Positions 20,395-35,404 of a stretch of DNA of 64,000 bases are shown here, in pieces. Position 1 is the first letter of the stretch; every line of letters starts with the position of its first letter. The notes beneath the pieces were generated by a model. It was given only the letters and a program-made list of their open reading frames with translations, was not told the DNA's origin and did no database searches. A program made the position numbers and the translations under genes. The DNA comes from Gemmatimonadales bacterium (lineage in GTDB: Bacteria > Gemmatimonadota > Gemmatimonadetes > Gemmatimonadales > GWC2-71-9), in NCBI GenBank assembly GCA_036500345.1, contig DASYCE010000007.1:186001-250000 (forward strand), read 5' to 3'.

Positions 20395-20430
20395 AGACGG
20401 GACCATCGACGCGAGTCGATGGTCCCGTCT
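20395..20430 (-). terminator. 16-bp perfect hairpin with GCGA loop after rpoC
   Basis: AGACGGGACCATCGAC-GCGA-GTCGATGGTCCCGTCT lies 25 nt past the rpoC stop. It marks the end of the tRNA-tuf-rpo transcription unit. The flank lacks a U-tract on the minus strand, so it may act as a 3'-end stabiliser or a factor-assisted terminator. Confidence 0.75.
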
Positions 20431-20455
20431 GTGTCTCCCGGCGGAGCCGGTCTGG

Positions 20456-25009
<4,554 letters not shown>

Positions 25010-25012
25010 GGC

Positions 25013-28000
25013 TTATTCCTCCCCTTCCGCCGTGGTGCCGAGATTGACCTTCAATCCCAGTGCCTGGAGTTCCTTGACGAGCACGTTGAACGACTCGGGA
25101 ATTCCGGGTTCCGGCAAGTTCTGCCCCTTCACAATCGCTTCGTACACACGGCTGCGTCCGTTGACGTCGTCGGACTTGACCGTGAGCATCTCCTGCAGGA
25201 CGTGTGCAGCGCCGTAGGCCTCGAGCGCCCACACTTCCATTTCGCCGAACCGCTGTCCGCCGAACTGCGCCTTGCCGGCGAGTGGCTGCTGCGTGACCAG
25301 CGAGTACGGCCCGATCGAACGGGCGTGGATCTTGTCGTCGACCAGGTGGCTCAGCTTGAGCATGTAGATCGTGCCGACGGTGACGTCGCCCTTGAACTCC
25401 TGGCCGGTGCGACCGTCGCGCAGCCGCGCCTTGCCAGCCGGCGTCAGCCCGGCGTGACGAATCAGCTGATCGGCGGCGCGGCCGAGTTCGGCAGGGTCGC
25501 TCTTGCCGGCGTTCACCTTGGCGAGGGCATCGAGCCCCACGTCGGCGAGCAGTTCGGCGTCGCTCCCCTTGGCACGCTCGGCGAGCGCCTTGCGCGCCGT
25601 CTGCAACTCGGTCTTCGCCTTGCCGGTCGCCTTCTCCAGCAAGGTGTCCTGCACCGACAGTTCGGTCTCACGCTGCGCCCGCTCGCGAGCGGCGAGCTCG
25701 GTGGCCGACGCCGCAAGAAACGCTTCGACGCCCTTGGCAAGAGCGACGGTCGTCTTCGACGCGCCCTTCACCCACAGCGCCTCGACGCCGGTACCGTCGA
25801 GGGTCGCCCCCTCGAACTTGGCGCCCTTGAGGTCCTGGACCAGCGCTTCGACGCCAGCGGCATCGGGCTCCGGCGCCTGGTGCGTCAGGCGCATCGACTG
25901 TGACGCCCAGCCGAGACCGGCGAGGCGGAGCAGCACGCCGATTTCACTCTCTTCCGCTCCACGGAAGACCGGCGTCTTCGCCTTGAAGCCGAGGATCCGG
26001 CCGCACCAGCCGAGGTGCGTCTCGAGAATCTGGCCGACGTTCATGCGGCTCGGCACGCCGAGCGGATTGAGGACGATGTCGACCGGGGACCCATCGGGAA
26101 GGAACGGCATATCCTCCTCGGGGACGATGCGTGCCACGATACCCTTGTTGCCGTGGCGGCCGGCCATCTTGTCGCCCACCGAGATCTTCCGCTTCTCGGC
26201 GATGTACACCTTGACCAGCTGAATCACTCCGGGCGGGAGTTCATCGGGCTGGAGAATCTTGTCGATCTGGTCTTCGGCCTTCTCCTCGACCTTGGCGCGC
26301 TCGCTGGCGGCCGAATCGAGGGTCGTCCGGATCCGCTCGTTGGCGCCCTTGTCGGCCACGCGCAGCGTCTTGAGGTCGACCTCACCGAGATCGATCTCCT
26401 TGAGCGTCGCCTTGGTGAGCTTGAATCCCTGCGGGCGCAGCTCCTCGACGGTGCCGGCCTGCAGCATCAGGCCGACGTCCTGTCCTTCGAGCAGTTCGCT
26501 CACTTCCTCGATCATCGCCTGGGTGATGCGCGCCTTCTCTTCGCTTTCGTGACGGCGCACTTCACCGATCCGCTCGCCGCGGTCCTTGTCGACCACCGGA
26601 CCTTCGACGCGCGAGAAGATCTTCACGTCGATCACGGTCCCCTTCATCCCCGGCGAGACCTTGAGCGACGAATCCTTCACGTCCTTCGCCTTCTCACCGA
26701 AGATCGCGGTGAGGAGCTTCTCTTCGGGCGAGAGTTCCGTTTCGCCCTTCGGCGTGATCTTGCCGACGAGGATGTCGCCCGGCTTGACGTGCGCGCCGAT
26801 GCGGATGATGCCGCGCTCGTCGAGATCGACGAGCGATTCATCGGAGACGTTCGGAATTTCCCGGGTGATCTCTTCCTGCCCGCGCTTGGTGTCGCGCACG
26901 TGCAGTTCGAGCTCCTGGATATGGATCGACGAGTAGACGTCGTCCTTGACCAGGCGCTCGGAGAGGACGATGGCGTCCTCGAAGTTGTGCCCGTACCACG
27001 GCATGAACGCCACGAGGACGTTGGAGCCGAGGGCGAGTTCGCCCGCTTCGGTGGCGGCACCGTCGGCGACGATCTGGCCAGCGGCGACCTTCTGCCCCTG
27101 CGCCACCAGCGGCCGCTGATTGATCGCGGTGTCCTGGTTCGTGCGCCAGAACTTCTTGACCCGATACCGGTCGATCCGCGCGAGGCGGCCGAGCGGCATC
27201 GACTTGTTGTGCCCGGCGGTGCCGGCGTCGATGATGATCTCATCGGCGGTCACGCGAGTGATCGTCCCGGCGCGCTTGGCGATGATCACCGCACCGGAGT
27301 CGACCGCCACCTTCGACTCGAGCCCGGTGCCGACGAGCGGCGCCTGCGGGAAGAGGAGCGGGACCGACTGACGCTGCATGTTCGAGCCCATCAACGCGCG
27401 GTTGGCGTCGTCGTGCTCGAGGAACGGAATCAACGCCGCGGCGATCGACACCAGCTGTTCCGGCGCCACGTCCATGTAGTCGATCCGGTTTGGCGCCAGC
27501 AACGGGTAATCGTCACCCCGGCGGCAGAGCACCAGTGTATCGACGAAGTGGCCGTCCTCCTTGAGAGGCGCGTTGGCCTGTGCCACCGAGAAGTCTTCTT
27601 CCTCGCTGGCCGAGAGCCAGTGCAGCTCACCGGTCACCTTGCCGTTCTTGACGACGCGGTACGGTGTCTCGATGAAGCCGAGTTCGTTGATGCGCGCGTA
27701 GGTCGAAAGCGACGTGATCAGGCCGATGTTCGGCCCTTCCGGCGTCTCGATCGGGCACATCCGACCGTACTGCGAGTAGTGCACGTCGCGGACTTCGAAG
27801 CCGGCGCGCTCACGGGTCAGGCCACCTGGACCGAGGGCCGACAGACGCCGCTTGTTGGTCAGCTCGGCAAGCGGGTTGGTCTGGTCCATGAACTGGGACA
27901 GCTGCGACGATCCGAAGAATGCCTGGATCACCGCCGACACGGTGCGCGCATTGACGAGGTCGTCGAGCGAGATCTTCTCCGGGTCGGAGTTGATGCTCAT

Positions 28001-29482
28001 CCGCTCCTTGACGAGGCGCGCCATCCGCGACAGGCCGACCGAGAACTGGTTGGCGATCAGCTCGCCGACCGACCGGATCCGGCGGTTGCCGAGATGGTCG
28101 ATGTCGTCGGTGTTGCCGCGGCCATCGTGCAGGTCGATCAGGTACTTCACGATCGCGATGAAATCCTCTTCGGTCAGGACCGTGTGATTCGGGTCGACCT
28201 TGAGGCGCAACCGCTGGTTGATCTTGTACCGCCCCACCCGCCCGAGATCGTAGCGCTTGGGGTTGAAGAAGAGCTTCTGGATCTGCTGGCGTGCGGTTTC
28301 GAGGTTCGGCGCATCGCCGGGACGCAGGAGCGCGTAGATCTGCTCCAGCGCTTCCTGTTCGGAATGCGTCGGATCCTTTGCCAGCGTGTTGCGAATCAGC
28401 GGAGACTCGCCACGTGCTGCCGGGATGAGGACCTCGACCTTGTGGACGCCGGCCTTCTCCAGCTTCTCTCGCAGCTTGTCGGTGAGTTCCTTCCCCGCCT
28501 CGGCGAGGACTTCGCCGGTCTCCGGCTCGGCCACCGAGAAGGCGAGGACGTGATTGGCCCGTTCGCGATTGGCGATCGGCGCCTCGTCCTCGCGCAGGTC
28601 GAGTACCGTGTATCCGGCAAAGACACGCACCTGCTTGACGCCCACGTGCCGCATCGCCTGGAGGCGTTCCGGCGTGAGTTCCTCGCCCAGGTGGCCGAGG
28701 GGCTCGCCCTTCGGATGCTCGGGATCGGGAACATCGGCGGCGAGCATCGCGCCGACGATCTCGCGGCGTTCCTGGCGCGAATCGGCGCGGCCGGTGATGT
28801 CGAGGTCCTTCTCGGCAAAGAAGAGCCGCAGGATCTCGGCATTATGGCCGTAGCCGAAGGCACGGAGCAGCGCCGTCGCCGGGAACTTCTTCTTCTTGTC
28901 GATGTGCACGTAGATCACATCGTGGATGTCGATGGTGAACTCCACCCACGATCCACGGAACGGGATGATCCGCGCGCTGAAGAGCCGCTGGCCGTTGGGG
29001 TGGGTGTCCTCTTCGAACACCACGCCCGGCGAGCGGTGCAGCTGCGACACCACGACGCGTTCGGCGCCGTTGATGACGAAGGTGCCGAGGGGCGTCATGA
29101 TCGGCAGTTCGCCGAGATAGACTTCCTTCTCGATCGCGTTGTTGAGGCGGCGCTGGCCGTCGACTTCCTCGAAGACGTCGAGCCGCAGCTTGGTGCGGAG
29201 CGGCGCGGCGTACGTCATGTCGCGCTCGATGCACTCCTCGACGGTGTACTTCGGTTCGCCGAGCGAGTAGCCGACGAACTCGAGGGAATACTTCCCGTTG
29301 ACGTCACCGATCGGGAAGAGGTCGCGGAAGACGCGCTCCAGCGAGACGTCCTGGCGGTCGCCACCGACGTCATCGGGGACGAGCAGCGACTCGAACGCCT
29401 TGGTCTGAATATCCAGCAGGTGGGGCATATCCATCCCCCCCTGCATCGACGAAAACGAGATTACTGGCAGTACTTCAGGCAT
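25013..29482 (-). CDS. rpoB: DNA-directed RNA polymerase subunit beta with a large C-proximal insertion
   Basis: 1489 residues. The rifampicin pocket [20 protein letters not shown] is conserved except for Asn543 at the position of E. coli His526. [16 protein letters not shown] and the C-terminal clamp region DGRTGQEF...[20 protein letters not shown] are standard. Between [20 protein letters not shown] and the DGRTG motif there is about 157 extra residues (about 1193-1349), Ala/Leu/Lys/Glu-rich and probably helical. E. coli beta has only a short connection there. The start at 29482 is followed 17 codons later by a second in-frame Met pair, so the exact N-terminus is uncertain. Confidence 0.98.
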   Translation of the reverse strand: MPEVLPVISFSSMQGGMDMPHLLDIQTKAFESLLVPDDVGGDRQDVSLERVFRDLFPIGDVNGKYSLEFVGYSLGEPKYTVEECIERDMTYAAPLRTKLRLDVFEEVDGQRRLNNAIEKEVYLGELPIMTPLGTFVINGAERVVVSQLHRSPGVVFEEDTHPNGQRLFSARIIPFRGSWVEFTIDIHDVIYVHIDKKKKFPATALLRAFGYGHNAEILRLFFAEKDLDITGRADSRQERREIVGAMLAADVPDPEHPKGEPLGHLGEELTPERLQAMRHVGVKQVRVFAGYTVLDLREDEAPIANRERANHVLAFSVAEPETGEVLAEAGKELTDKLREKLEKAGVHKVEVLIPAARGESPLIRNTLAKDPTHSEQEALEQIYALLRPGDAPNLETARQQIQKLFFNPKRYDLGRVGRYKINQRLRLKVDPNHTVLTEEDFIAIVKYLIDLHDGRGNTDDIDHLGNRRIRSVGELIANQFSVGLSRMARLVKERMSINSDPEKISLDDLVNARTVSAVIQAFFGSSQLSQFMDQTNPLAELTNKRRLSALGPGGLTRERAGFEVRDVHYSQYGRMCPIETPEGPNIGLITSLSTYARINELGFIETPYRVVKNGKVTGELHWLSASEEEDFSVAQANAPLKEDGHFVDTLVLCRRGDDYPLLAPNRIDYMDVAPEQLVSIAAALIPFLEHDDANRALMGSNMQRQSVPLLFPQAPLVGTGLESKVAVDSGAVIIAKRAGTITRVTADEIIIDAGTAGHNKSMPLGRLARIDRYRVKKFWRTNQDTAINQRPLVAQGQKVAAGQIVADGAATEAGELALGSNVLVAFMPWYGHNFEDAIVLSERLVKDDVYSSIHIQELELHVRDTKRGQEEITREIPNVSDESLVDLDERGIIRIGAHVKPGDILVGKITPKGETELSPEEKLLTAIFGEKAKDVKDSSLKVSPGMKGTVIDVKIFSRVEGPVVDKDRGERIGEVRRHESEEKARITQAMIEEVSELLEGQDVGLMLQAGTVEELRPQGFKLTKATLKEIDLGEVDLKTLRVADKGANERIRTTLDSAASERAKVEEKAEDQIDKILQPDELPPGVIQLVKVYIAEKRKISVGDKMAGRHGNKGIVARIVPEEDMPFLPDGSPVDIVLNPLGVPSRMNVGQILETHLGWCGRILGFKAKTPVFRGAEESEIGVLLRLAGLGWASQSMRLTHQAPEPDAAGVEALVQDLKGAKFEGATLDGTGVEALWVKGASKTTVALAKGVEAFLAASATELAARERAQRETELSVQDTLLEKATGKAKTELQTARKALAERAKGSDAELLADVGLDALAKVNAGKSDPAELGRAADQLIRHAGLTPAGKARLRDGRTGQEFKGDVTVGTIYMLKLSHLVDDKIHARSIGPYSLVTQQPLAGKAQFGGQRFGEMEVWALEAYGAAHVLQEMLTVKSDDVNGRSRVYEAIVKGQNLPEPGIPESFNVLVKELQALGLKVNLGTTAEGEE

Positions 29483-29671
29483 GCGCCCATCCCTGGCAAA
29501 AGGGGACGGCAGTGCCGCGCCCCCCGCTCATGGCGGGGGACGGCACCGTCGTCATCCGGATTTCGAGGTCGCGTCGAGTCAATTGCCGTCTCGTTGTAAG
29601 TGACCGTGTAACGCCTGACGGGCCGGCCCCTCGCCGCCTGCGGCGGCTGGGGACGACCCGCGAAGCGCGGG
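29483..29671 (-). promoter_or_regulatory. rplL-rpoB intergenic attenuator region
   Basis: The 189-nt leader of rpoB can form several stems. ACCCGCG / CGCGGGT (29656-29672) overlaps the rplL stop. CCCC..GCCGC / GCGGC..GGGG lies around 29627-29652. A long stem GTGCCG..CCCCCGC / GCGGGGG.CGGCAC (29512-29546) is followed on the minus strand by CCCCTTTT at about 29497. E. coli uses a similar rplL-rpoB attenuator to set the L7/L12 to RNA polymerase ratio. The same role is inferred here. Confidence 0.7.
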
Positions 29672-30052
29672 TCACTTCAACTCGACGGTCGCTCCCTGGT
29701 CCTCGAGCTTCTTCTTCATTTCCGCGGCGTCTCCCTTGGACACGCCTTCCTTCACGGTGCTCGGGGCTCCGTCGACCAGGTCCTTGGCCTCCTTGAGTCC
29801 GAGCGAAGTGATCTCGCGGATCACCTTGATGACATTGATCTTCTTGTCACCGGCGGCCTTGAGGATCACGGTGAACTCCGATTGTTCCTCGACGGCGGCC
29901 GCACCACCAGCCGCGCCGCCACCGGCCGGTGCCGCGACGGCGGCCACGGTCACATTGAACTTCGTCTTGAACGAGTCGATGAGGTCGGCCAGTTCCAGCA
30001 CGGTCTTCTGTCCGATCGCGTCGAGGATCTCTTCGTTCGTCATCGTTGCCAT
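29672..30052 (-). CDS. rplL: 50S ribosomal protein L7/L12
   Basis: Stalk protein that recruits translational GTPases. The 126 residues contain an N-terminal dimerisation helix pair ([23 protein letters not shown]), an Ala/Gly hinge ([21 protein letters not shown]) and the C-terminal domain with [24 protein letters not shown]. The start at 30052 (MATMTNEE) or the Met three codons later are both plausible. One base separates it from rplJ. Confidence 0.97.
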   Translation of the reverse strand: MATMTNEEILDAIGQKTVLELADLIDSFKTKFNVTVAAVAAPAGGGAAGGAAAVEEQSEFTVILKAAGDKKINVIKVIREITSLGLKEAKDLVDGAPSTVKEGVSKGDAAEMKKKLEDQGATVELK

Positions 30053-30053
30053 G

Positions 30054-30563
30054 TTATGCCTGCCCTTCGGCCTGACCGGCCTGCTGACGCTGTTCGCGAA
30101 GTGCATCGAGCACCCCGACCAGCTGGTAGAGAACTCCGTTGAAGCTCCCGAGGAGCTGTGAGAGCAGCACATCGCGCGACGGGATCTCGCCCAGCCGCTT
30201 GACGTATGCCGGTGCGACGGCCTTGCCATCGACCCACCCCGCGCGCACGGTGGGGCGTTCGTGTTCCTTGGCGAATTCGCCGATCACCTTCGCCGCCGCC
30301 ATGGGATCGGCGCCCGCGAAGACGATGCCGGTGTTCCCGGCCAGGTGATCGTCGAGTGCGGCGATCTGGTTGGCCGCCAGCGCGCGCTGCGCCAGGGTGT
30401 TCTTGACGACGATGTACTGGGCCCCGGTCGCGCGGAGACGACGGCGGAACTCCGTCATCTTGAGCACGTTGAGGCCGCTGAAATCGGTCACGAAAAGTGT
30501 GGGCGACGCCTTGATCTGCGCCGTCAGCTCTTCCACTGTGTCCTGCCGCGCAGTCTTGCTCAT
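30054..30563 (-). CDS. rplJ: 50S ribosomal protein L10
   Basis: Anchors L7/L12 dimers to the ribosome, 169 residues. [21 protein letters not shown] and [10 protein letters not shown] are family motifs, and the C-terminal helix binds L12. In many bacteria L10 represses its own mRNA. No leader is present here because its start overlaps rplA by 4 nt. Confidence 0.96.
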   Translation of the reverse strand: MSKTARQDTVEELTAQIKASPTLFVTDFSGLNVLKMTEFRRRLRATGAQYIVVKNTLAQRALAANQIAALDDHLAGNTGIVFAGADPMAAAKVIGEFAKEHERPTVRAGWVDGKAVAPAYVKRLGEIPSRDVLLSQLLGSFNGVLYQLVGVLDALREQRQQAGQAEGQA

Positions 30564-31249
30564 CGGTACCCCGCCGTGTCGAGCTTGATCCCGGGTCCCA
30601 TCGTGCCGGACACGGTGGCCGAGCGGATATAGGTCCCCTTGGCCGCCGAAGGCTTGGCCTTGAGGATCGTGTCCATGAAGGCGTGAAGATTTCCCGCCAG
30701 CTGCGATTCGGAGAACGACACCTTTCCGATCGGTGCGTGGAGGTTTCCGGTCTTGTCGACGCGGAACTCGATCTTGCCCGCCTTGATCTCCTTGACAGCC
30801 TGCGTGACGTTCATCGTCACCGTACCCGCCTTCGGGTTCGGCATCAGGCCGCGCGGACCGAGGATGCGGCCGAGGGCGCCGAGTTGCCCCATCACATCGG
30901 GCGTCGCGACGATCACGTCACACTCGAGCCATCCATCCTTCAGCTTCTGCAGGTACTCGACACCGACAAAATCGGCGCCGGCTGCTTCCGCTTCCTTGGC
31001 GCGATCACCCTGCGCGATCACCAGCACCTTGACGCTCTTGCCGGTGCCGTGCGGCAGGACGACCGTCCCGCGGACAACCTGATCGGCGTGACGCGGGTCG
31101 ACGCCGAGACGAACGGCGACGTCCACCGTGGCGTCGAACTTGGTGTAGCTGGTCTGCTTGACCAGCGTGACCGCCTGCTCGATCGAATACAGCTGGCCGA
31201 CGGTGACCTTCTCCAGCGCGGCGCGGTACTTCTTGCCTGCGAGTGGCAT
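30560..31249 (-). CDS. rplA: 50S ribosomal protein L1
   Basis: Stalk protein for E-site tRNA release, 229 residues. The L1 signature lies around [18 protein letters not shown] and [15 protein letters not shown]. Its start overlaps the rplK stop by one base. Confidence 0.98.
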   Translation of the reverse strand: MPLAGKKYRAALEKVTVGQLYSIEQAVTLVKQTSYTKFDATVDVAVRLGVDPRHADQVVRGTVVLPHGTGKSVKVLVIAQGDRAKEAEAAGADFVGVEYLQKLKDGWLECDVIVATPDVMGQLGALGRILGPRGLMPNPKAGTVTMNVTQAVKEIKAGKIEFRVDKTGNLHAPIGKVSFSESQLAGNLHAFMDTILKAKPSAAKGTYIRSATVSGTMGPGIKLDTAGYR

Positions 31250-31674
31250 CAGTCAATGACCTCCAGCCCCATCGACCGTGCGGTACCGGCGATCATCTTC
31301 ATCGCCGATTCGAGGTCGGAGGCGTTGAGGTCGGCCATCTTGATTTCGGCAATCTTCTTCAACGACGCGCGCGAGACCTTGCCAACCTTGGTCCGGTTGG
31401 GGGACGCGCTCCCCTTTTCGATCCCTGCCTCCTTGAGGAGGAGGTTCGGCGCCGGCGGCGTCTTGGTGATGAAGGTGAACGTCCGATCGCTGAAGATCGT
31501 GACGACCACCGGAATCACCATCCCCGACTGGCTCTGGGTCCGTGCGTTGAACTGCTTGCAGAACTCCATGATGTTGACCCCGTGAGGGCCGAGGGCAGTA
31601 CCGACCGGCGGGGCGGGGTTGGCCGCTCCGGCGGGGCACTGCAGCTTCACCATGGCCGCGATCTTCTTCGCCAT
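31249..31674 (-). CDS. rplK: 50S ribosomal protein L11
   Basis: GTPase-centre protein needed for RelA activation, 141 residues. The N-terminal thiostrepton-binding region carries the conserved prolines in [33 protein letters not shown] and the C-terminal rRNA-binding domain are normal. AGGAG lies just before the start. Confidence 0.98.
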   Translation of the reverse strand: MAKKIAAMVKLQCPAGAANPAPPVGTALGPHGVNIMEFCKQFNARTQSQSGMVIPVVVTIFSDRTFTFITKTPPAPNLLLKEAGIEKGSASPNRTKVGKVSRASLKKIAEIKMADLNASDLESAMKMIAGTARSMGLEVID

Positions 31675-31812
31675 GTCGCTCCTTTCACGACGCCAGCTGG
31701 CAAGGCGGGGCGCCGGGGTAACGGAACCGCGTCACGCGCGGTGCCTGCCGCCGGTGAACCCGGGCGGTCGCGGGAACTGCACCCTCATATCGCACACCTT
31801 CAACGGCGCGGT
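31675..31812 (-). promoter_or_regulatory. nusG-rplK leader
   Basis: 138 nt ahead of rplK, GC-rich with possible stems such as the one around GCGCGGTTCCGTTACC. No clear -35/-10 pair was seen. In other bacteria this leader carries an L1 autoregulatory site; that role is possible here but not shown. Confidence 0.35.
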
Positions 31813-32370
31813 CTAGTGCCCGCGCAGCTGCAGGTAATCCAATTCAACAGTGGTCGGCCGGCCGAAGAGCGAGACCGAGACCTTGACCTTCCCCTTGTCG
31901 GCCAGCACTTCCTCGACGATCCCGTTGAAGTCCGAGAAGGGACCCTCGGTGATCTCGACGGCCTGCCCGGGAAGGAACGGAATCTCTTCCTTGGCGATGG
32001 CGGCTTCTTCCGGCTCAGCGATGCCGAGGAGGCGATTCACCTCATCGTCACGCAACGGCAGCGGCGCCTTGCCGGTTCCCACGAACTTGATGACGCCCTG
32101 GATGGAGTTGACCAGGTGCTGTGCTTCCTGGCTCATCCCCATCTGTACGATCACGTAGCCCGGATAGAGCTTCCGCTCGACCGTGACCTTCTTGCCGTTC
32201 TTGATCTCGACCACTTCCTGCGTCGGGACCAGCGCCTGGGCAACGAGCTTCTGCCCTTCGGGGCGCGGGTCGTCCTTGATCCGCTGGCCGAGGAGAGAAC
32301 GCACCTTGTTCTCATGCCCCGCCGTGGTCTGGATCGCGTACCATCGATACTCCACTGCGACTCCCGTCAC
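31813..32370 (-). CDS. nusG: Transcription termination/antitermination factor NusG
   Basis: 185 residues with an N-terminal NGN domain (YRWYAIQTTAGHENKVR, GYVIVQMGM) and a C-terminal KOW domain (GQAVEITEGPFSDFNGIVEEV). The start is taken as the GTG that overlaps the secE stop (GTGA). A second in-frame GTG five codons later, preceded by GGGAG, is an equally possible start. NusG couples RNA polymerase to the ribosome or to Rho. Confidence 0.96.
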   Translation of the reverse strand: MTGVAVEYRWYAIQTTAGHENKVRSLLGQRIKDDPRPEGQKLVAQALVPTQEVVEIKNGKKVTVERKLYPGYVIVQMGMSQEAQHLVNSIQGVIKFVGTGKAPLPLRDDEVNRLLGIAEPEEAAIAKEEIPFLPGQAVEITEGPFSDFNGIVEEVLADKGKVKVSVSLFGRPTTVELDYLQLRGH

Positions 32371-32615
32371 CGCGTCAACATGGCGACGCCGCCGATGAGG
32401 ACTTGCTGCAGGATCCAGTCGGCGACGCCGATCACGACCCCGAGGGCGAGTGACGCCAGGACGACCAACTTCGTGGCCTGCATCAGCTCGTCCTTCGGCG
32501 GCCAGCTCACCTTGTCCATCTCGGCGCGAGTGTCGACCAGGAAGTCACGTGCCATGACGAGCCTGTTCGGGCTCGCCGCGACTGGTTGCGGTTCCACTTC
32601 TGCCATGGTCTTCAC
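32367..32615 (-). CDS. secE: Preprotein translocase subunit SecE
   Basis: Single-pass clamp of the SecYEG channel, 82 residues. The conserved amphipathic helix ARDFLVDTRAEMDKVSWPP precedes one membrane segment (LVVLASLALGVVIGVADWIL). It starts at GTG 32615 or at ATG 32606 three codons later. It follows tuf by 17 nt, with no tRNA-Trp or rpmG between them. Confidence 0.95.
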   Translation of the reverse strand: MKTMAEVEPQPVAASPNRLVMARDFLVDTRAEMDKVSWPPKDELMQATKLVVLASLALGVVIGVADWILQQVLIGGVAMLTR

Positions 32616-32632
32616 CGTCTCTTGTCTCTCTC

Positions 32633-33835
<1,203 letters not shown>

Positions 33836-33956
33836 GTCCGATCCTCTTCAGTCACCGCGCCAGAGCGCGTGGTACATAGCTGCCCGATTCCTTCGACAAA
33901 CGCGCCGGGCTCGGAGCGGTTCCCCCGTAACCCGGCGAATGTTCCCGTCACTCCAG

Positions 33957-34029
<73 letters not shown>

Positions 34030-34047
34030 GAACCTCGTCCGGCAAGC

Positions 34048-34096
34048 GATCCCTTGGTCGCGTCGCTCCCTCGGGATGATCCCGCTTCGCGGGACC
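34048..34096. repeat. Degenerate REP-like element between tRNA-Thr and tRNA-Gly
   Basis: GATCCCTTGG..GCTCCCTCGGGATGAT then GATCCCGCTTCGCGGGACC (a 7-8 bp hairpin). The order of parts (GATCC-CTT, GCTCC-CTC-GGATGAT, hairpin) matches the secY-adk element at 1049-1124, although the hairpin arms differ. Confidence 0.45.
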
Positions 34097-34099
34097 ACA

Positions 34100-34172
34100 A
34101 GCGGGCGACGGGACTCGAACCCGCGACCCTCAGCTTGGAAGGCTGATGCTCTACCAACTGAGCTACACCCGC
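34100..34172 (-). tRNA. tRNA-Gly (TCC)
   Basis: 73 nt. The acceptor GCGGGTG pairs with CGCCCGC, with one G-C/T-C style mismatch tolerated. The anticodon stem TCAGC/GCTGA has loop CTTCCAA, anticodon TCC, reading GGA/GGG. The T-arm contains GGGTTCGAGTCCC. Confidence 0.95.
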
Positions 34173-34208
34173 GTTGTTCTTCGCCGCATCCAGCAGACCG
34201 CTGCTACA

Positions 34209-34292
34209 TGGTGGGGGTAGGATTCGAACCTACGTAGGGCAGAGCCCGGCAGATTTACAGTCTGCTGCCATTAGCCACTCGGCCACCCCACC
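34209..34292 (-). tRNA. tRNA-Tyr (GTA)
   Basis: 84 nt with the long variable arm of class II bacterial tRNA-Tyr. The acceptor GGTGGGG pairs with CCCCACC, with discriminator A. The anticodon stem GCAGA has loop CTGTAAA, anticodon GTA. The T-arm GTAGGTTCGAATCCTAC is perfect. The bases after the discriminator read CATGT on the minus strand, so CCA is not encoded. Confidence 0.96.
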
Positions 34293-34332
34293 GAACCGCT
34301 GCCCGAACCGAACCCCACTGCGCTTCCACTGG

Positions 34333-34405
34333 AGCTGACGGTGGGACTTGAACCCGCAACCGCCCGATTACAAATCGGGTGCTCTACCAATTGAGCTACG
34401 TCAGC
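34333..34405 (-). tRNA. tRNA-Thr (TGT)
   Basis: 73 nt. The acceptor GCTGACG pairs with CGTCAGC (reading through one wobble), with discriminator T. The anticodon stem CCCGA/TCGGG has loop TTTGTAA, anticodon TGT, decoding ACA. It is the first transcribed gene, about 22 nt from the predicted start. Confidence 0.95.
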
Positions 34406-34433
34406 AAAACGCCCGTTCCGCGCACAGACACCA

Positions 34434-34462
34434 AGGATAAGAGTGGCGCAAGCGTCGGTCAA
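34434..34462 (-). promoter_or_regulatory. Sigma-70-type promoter of the tRNA-tuf-secE-nusG-rpl-rpo unit
   Basis: TTGACC (34457-34462), a 17-nt spacer and TATCCT (34434-34439) on the minus strand, then TGG and TGTCTGTGC. The -35, spacer length and the nine-base initial region match the rpsL promoter at 16554-16582. Confidence 0.87.
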
Positions 34463-34625
34463 CCCGAGAGATACGGCCCTCAGTAGGTCTATCTGTTTCG
34501 TTTTGCAACCAGCCAGAAAATCCGTTCCTTCCGCCCTTTTCCTTGCCGGTCCCTGACCACTTTCCCCGCTCCGGGTACTGGCCCCGGCTGCCGACCGCCC
34601 CCGATCATTAGGGATCCTGGAGCAA

Positions 34626-35378
34626 ATGATGAAGAGCGCCTGTCCTGCCCTGATCCTGTTCGCCCTGGCCTCGCCGGCGTCGGCCCAGTTCCCGCCCGAA
34701 CGGCTGACCAACATCAAGGCGTTCCCGTCCACCATCGCGATCCCGGCGTTGATCGACTCCATGAAGGGGTTTACCCGCGCCCTCGGCGTTCGTTGCACCT
34801 ATTGCCATGTCGGCCGCGAAGATCAGTCGCTCGACCAATACGACTTTCCCTCCGACGAGAAGGTCTCGAAGGAAAAGGCGCGGACGATGATCCGGATGGT
34901 GGCCGCGATCAACGCGCAGTATCTGGCGGCGCTGCCGTCCCGGAGGGATCCGCCGATTACGGTGAGCTGCGCCACCTGCCATCACGGAGTGGCGCAGCCA
35001 AGGACGATCCAGCAGATCGTCCTCGACAGCTACCACCGCGGCGGCGCGGACAGTGCAGAGGCGGCCTATCGCACGTTGCGGGCAAGATACTACGGTAGCG
35101 CCGCGTACGATTTCGGGGAGGTCCCGCTGACCGATGTCGCTGCAGCGATGCAATCGGAGCGCAAGGGAGCCGATGCGATCCGGTTCTACAAACTGAACGT
35201 CGAGTTGCTGCCGACGTCGGGATTCGGCTATCGACAGCTTGGCCTGGCCTATCTCGCGGAGCATGACACGGCGTCGGCAGTCGCGGCGTTCCAGAAGCGG
35301 CTGCAGCTGCAGCCGACGAATCCGGAAGCGAGGCAGATGACGGAAATGTTGACGAAGCAGCCGCCGACGCGGAAGTGA
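34626..35378 (+). CDS. Dihaem c-type cytochrome, photosynthetic reaction-centre cytochrome-like, with C-terminal TPR
   Basis: Exported 250-residue protein. The signal peptide covers residues 1-20 (MMKSACPALILFALASPASA). Two haem sites are CTYCH (57-61) and CATCH (115-119). Each is preceded by a helix with candidate axial Met residues (Met46; Met88 or Met91), the pattern of the reaction-centre cytochrome c subunit family. The last third is TPR-like (GADAIRFYKLNVELLP, GFGYRQLGLAYLAEHDTASAV). No photosynthesis genes are nearby, so a periplasmic electron carrier of unknown partner is likelier. The start follows GGAG at 4-nt spacing and is divergent from the tRNA unit. Confidence 0.82.
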   Translation: MMKSACPALILFALASPASAQFPPERLTNIKAFPSTIAIPALIDSMKGFTRALGVRCTYCHVGREDQSLDQYDFPSDEKVSKEKARTMIRMVAAINAQYLAALPSRRDPPITVSCATCHHGVAQPRTIQQIVLDSYHRGGADSAEAAYRTLRARYYGSAAYDFGEVPLTDVAAAMQSERKGADAIRFYKLNVELLPTSGFGYRQLGLAYLAEHDTASAVAAFQKRLQLQPTNPEARQMTEMLTKQPPTRK

Positions 35379-35404
35379 TGCGCCAACGGCGTGACTGAAG
35401 CGCG

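Larger units (their letters stand above)
20070..20455. other. Region between rpoC and PEP-CTERM gene 3
   Basis: 386 bp with no supported gene. It contains the rpoC-proximal 16-bp hairpin (20395-20430), a perfect 20-bp palindrome (20350-20369), and a GAATTC-7 nt-GAATTC motif near 20185-20203. It is the likely promoter region of the minus-strand PEP-CTERM gene. Confidence 0.6.

Noticed and set aside
26015-29599. 1194-codon open frame on the plus strand opposite rpoB
   Set aside because: It is antisense to rpoB, which has full family motifs. Such long antisense frames follow from high GC3 codon use, and the translation is His/Arg/Glu/Asp-rich without recognisable domains. The same applies to the frames opposite rpoC, fusA, tuf and uvrA.
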